Shown: one piece after another, positions 33,912-34,964 of the stretch | Numbering within the stretch: position 1 is the first letter of the stretch | Layout: the number at the start of each line of letters is the position of its first letter | DNA from: Frankiaceae bacterium | Lineage (GTDB): Bacteria > Actinomycetota > Actinomycetes > BP-191 | Assembly (NCBI GenBank): GCA_030840645.1 | Contig: JAVEEC010000035.1 | Coordinates: 1 to 34,964, forward strand | Direction: 5' to 3' | Length of the DNA: 34,964 nt | Program-made: the position numbers and the translations under genes | Notes under the pieces: generated by a model | The model's database searches: none | What the model was told of the DNA's origin: nothing | The model's input: the letters and a program-made list of their open reading frames with translations, nothing else

Positions 33912-34964
33912 ATGACGAGCATTGCCGGACTGGACCAGGCCCCCACCAAACACGCCGGACTGATCGCCTGGGTCGGCGAGATCGCCGCCCTCACCCAGCC
34001 CGACCGGGTCGAGTGGTGCGACGGCTCCGAGGAGGAGTGGACCCGGCTGACCGACCTGCTCGTCGCCAACGGCACGTTCACCAGGCTCGACGAGACGAAG
34101 CGGCCGAACTCCTTCTACGCCGCCTCCGACCCGGGCGACGTGGCCCGCGTCGAGGACCGCACGTTCATCTGCTCGGAGCGCCAGGAGGACGCCGGGCCGA
34201 CGAACAACTGGATGGACCCGGCCGAGATGCGCGGCACGCTGAAGGGCCTGTTCGCGGGCTCGATGCGCGGGCGGACGATGTACGTCGTGCCGTTCTGCAT
34301 GGGCCCGCTCGGCTCGTCCATCAGCCAGCTCGGCGTGGAGATCACCGACTCGCCGTACGTCGTCGTCTCGATGCGGATCATGACCCGGATGGGCGCCGCC
34401 GCCCTCGAGCAGATCGGCGACTCCGGGTTCTTCGTCCCGGCCGTGCACTCCGTCGGCGCGCCGCTCGAGCCCGGCCAGGCCGACGTCCCGTGGCCGTGCA
34501 ACACCACCAAGTACATCTCGCACTTCCCGGAGACCCGCGAGATCTGGTCGTACGGCTCCGGCTACGGCGGCAACGCGCTGCTCGGCAAGAAGTGCTTCGC
34601 CCTGCGCATCGCCTCCGTCATGGCGCGCGACGAGGGCTGGCTGGCCGAGCACATGCTCATCCTCAAGCTCACCCCGCCGACCGGCGAGCCGCGGTACGTC
34701 ACCGGCGCGTTCCCCAGCGCCTGCGGCAAGACCAACCTGGCGATGCTGGTCCCCACCATCGAGGGCTGGACCGTCGAGACGGTCGGCGACGACATCGCCT
34801 GGATGCGCTTCGGCGAGGACGGGCGGCTCTATGCGATCAACCCGGAGGCCGGGTTCTTCGGCGTCGCGCCCGGCACCGGCTTCGCGACGAACCCGAACGC
34901 CATGGCCTCGCTGTGGGGCAACACCGTCTTCACGAACACTGCGCTGACGCCCGAGGGCGACGTC
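33912..34964 (+). CDS. pckG: Phosphoenolpyruvate carboxykinase (GTP), 3' partial
   Basis: The first 351 codons of GTP-dependent PEP carboxykinase, which converts oxaloacetate and GTP to PEP, GDP and CO2 in gluconeogenesis or runs in the anaplerotic direction. The gene continues past the window end (full family length is ~600 residues). Family motifs include [63 protein letters not shown] and the kinase P-loop [11 protein letters not shown] (Lys273), followed by GDDIAWM. The ATG at 33912 has GGAG six bases upstream. It is divergent from the RiPP-like gene across a ~205-base gap. Confidence 0.95.
   Translation, partial: MTSIAGLDQAPTKHAGLIAWVGEIAALTQPDRVEWCDGSEEEWTRLTDLLVANGTFTRLDETKRPNSFYAASDPGDVARVEDRTFICSERQEDAGPTNNWMDPAEMRGTLKGLFAGSMRGRTMYVVPFCMGPLGSSISQLGVEITDSPYVVVSMRIMTRMGAAALEQIGDSGFFVPAVHSVGAPLEPGQADVPWPCNTTKYISHFPETREIWSYGSGYGGNALLGKKCFALRIASVMARDEGWLAEHMLILKLTPPTGEPRYVTGAFPSACGKTNLAMLVPTIEGWTVETVGDDIAWMRFGEDGRLYAINPEAGFFGVAPGTGFATNPNAMASLWGNTVFTNTALTPEGDV

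Overview
The window is high-GC chromosomal DNA from a mycothiol-producing actinomycete. Support comes from mycothiol S-conjugate amidase (mca) next to DUF4307 and greA, an order also seen in mycobacteria, plus GTP-type PEP carboxykinase, a Zur-controlled zinc uptake operon and many GTG/TTG starts. Family or genus cannot be fixed from the sequence alone. No rRNA, tRNA or CRISPR array was seen.

Layout. 1-2433: end of a branched-chain amino acid ABC transporter operon (livM partial, livG, livF). 2460-6587 (minus): a two-TM protein with a Cys/His tail, then a MoxR AAA+ ATPase, a small membrane protein and a VWA protein forming a MoxR/VWA chaperone-type module. 6652-8768: FIST sensor-domain protein overlapping a ROK sugar kinase. 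8800-10917: an Asp-nucleophile alpha/beta hydrolase divergent from threonine ammonia-lyase. 10896-13670 (minus): znuA-znuC-znuB-zur, overlapping genes behind a clear Zur box that sits on the promoter. 13859-18024: two exported beta-propeller proteins, the first with a Gly-rich stalk and an IPTTG/TM/Arg tail. 18085-20149 (minus): DUF4307, greA, hppD. 20202-21769: mca and a lipoprotein. 21766-23083: arfB-like peptidyl-tRNA hydrolase and an APH-fold phosphotransferase.

23283-29177 looks like an acquired, decaying island that is visibly less GC-rich in its centre. It has a tyrosine integrase carrying two insertions (+2 and +1) that cancel, an intact 1224-residue YobI/KAP-type membrane P-loop NTPase (candidate defence gene), and a VapBC toxin-antitoxin pair in which both genes are damaged. 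Only the NTPase is intact.

29275-34964: a YyaL/DUF255 thioredoxin-domain protein that may be coupled to a 9-codon leader ORF, a conserved-looking hypothetical protein, a tiny secreted two-Cys peptide, a zinc alcohol dehydrogenase with a TTG start, an orphan double-glycine-leader peptide resembling a RiPP precursor, and the first part of pckG.

The most unusual signals are (i) a 56-bp palindromic element present twice (18026-18081 and 33438-33493), each time just behind a plus-strand gene in a convergent gap and with a conserved unpaired loop; (ii) two very small peptide genes with good ribosome sites; (iii) the YobI NTPase kept intact among broken mobile genes; and (iv) a recurring promoter layout with a -10 hexamer only 6-7 nt before the start codon, which predicts leaderless mRNAs.
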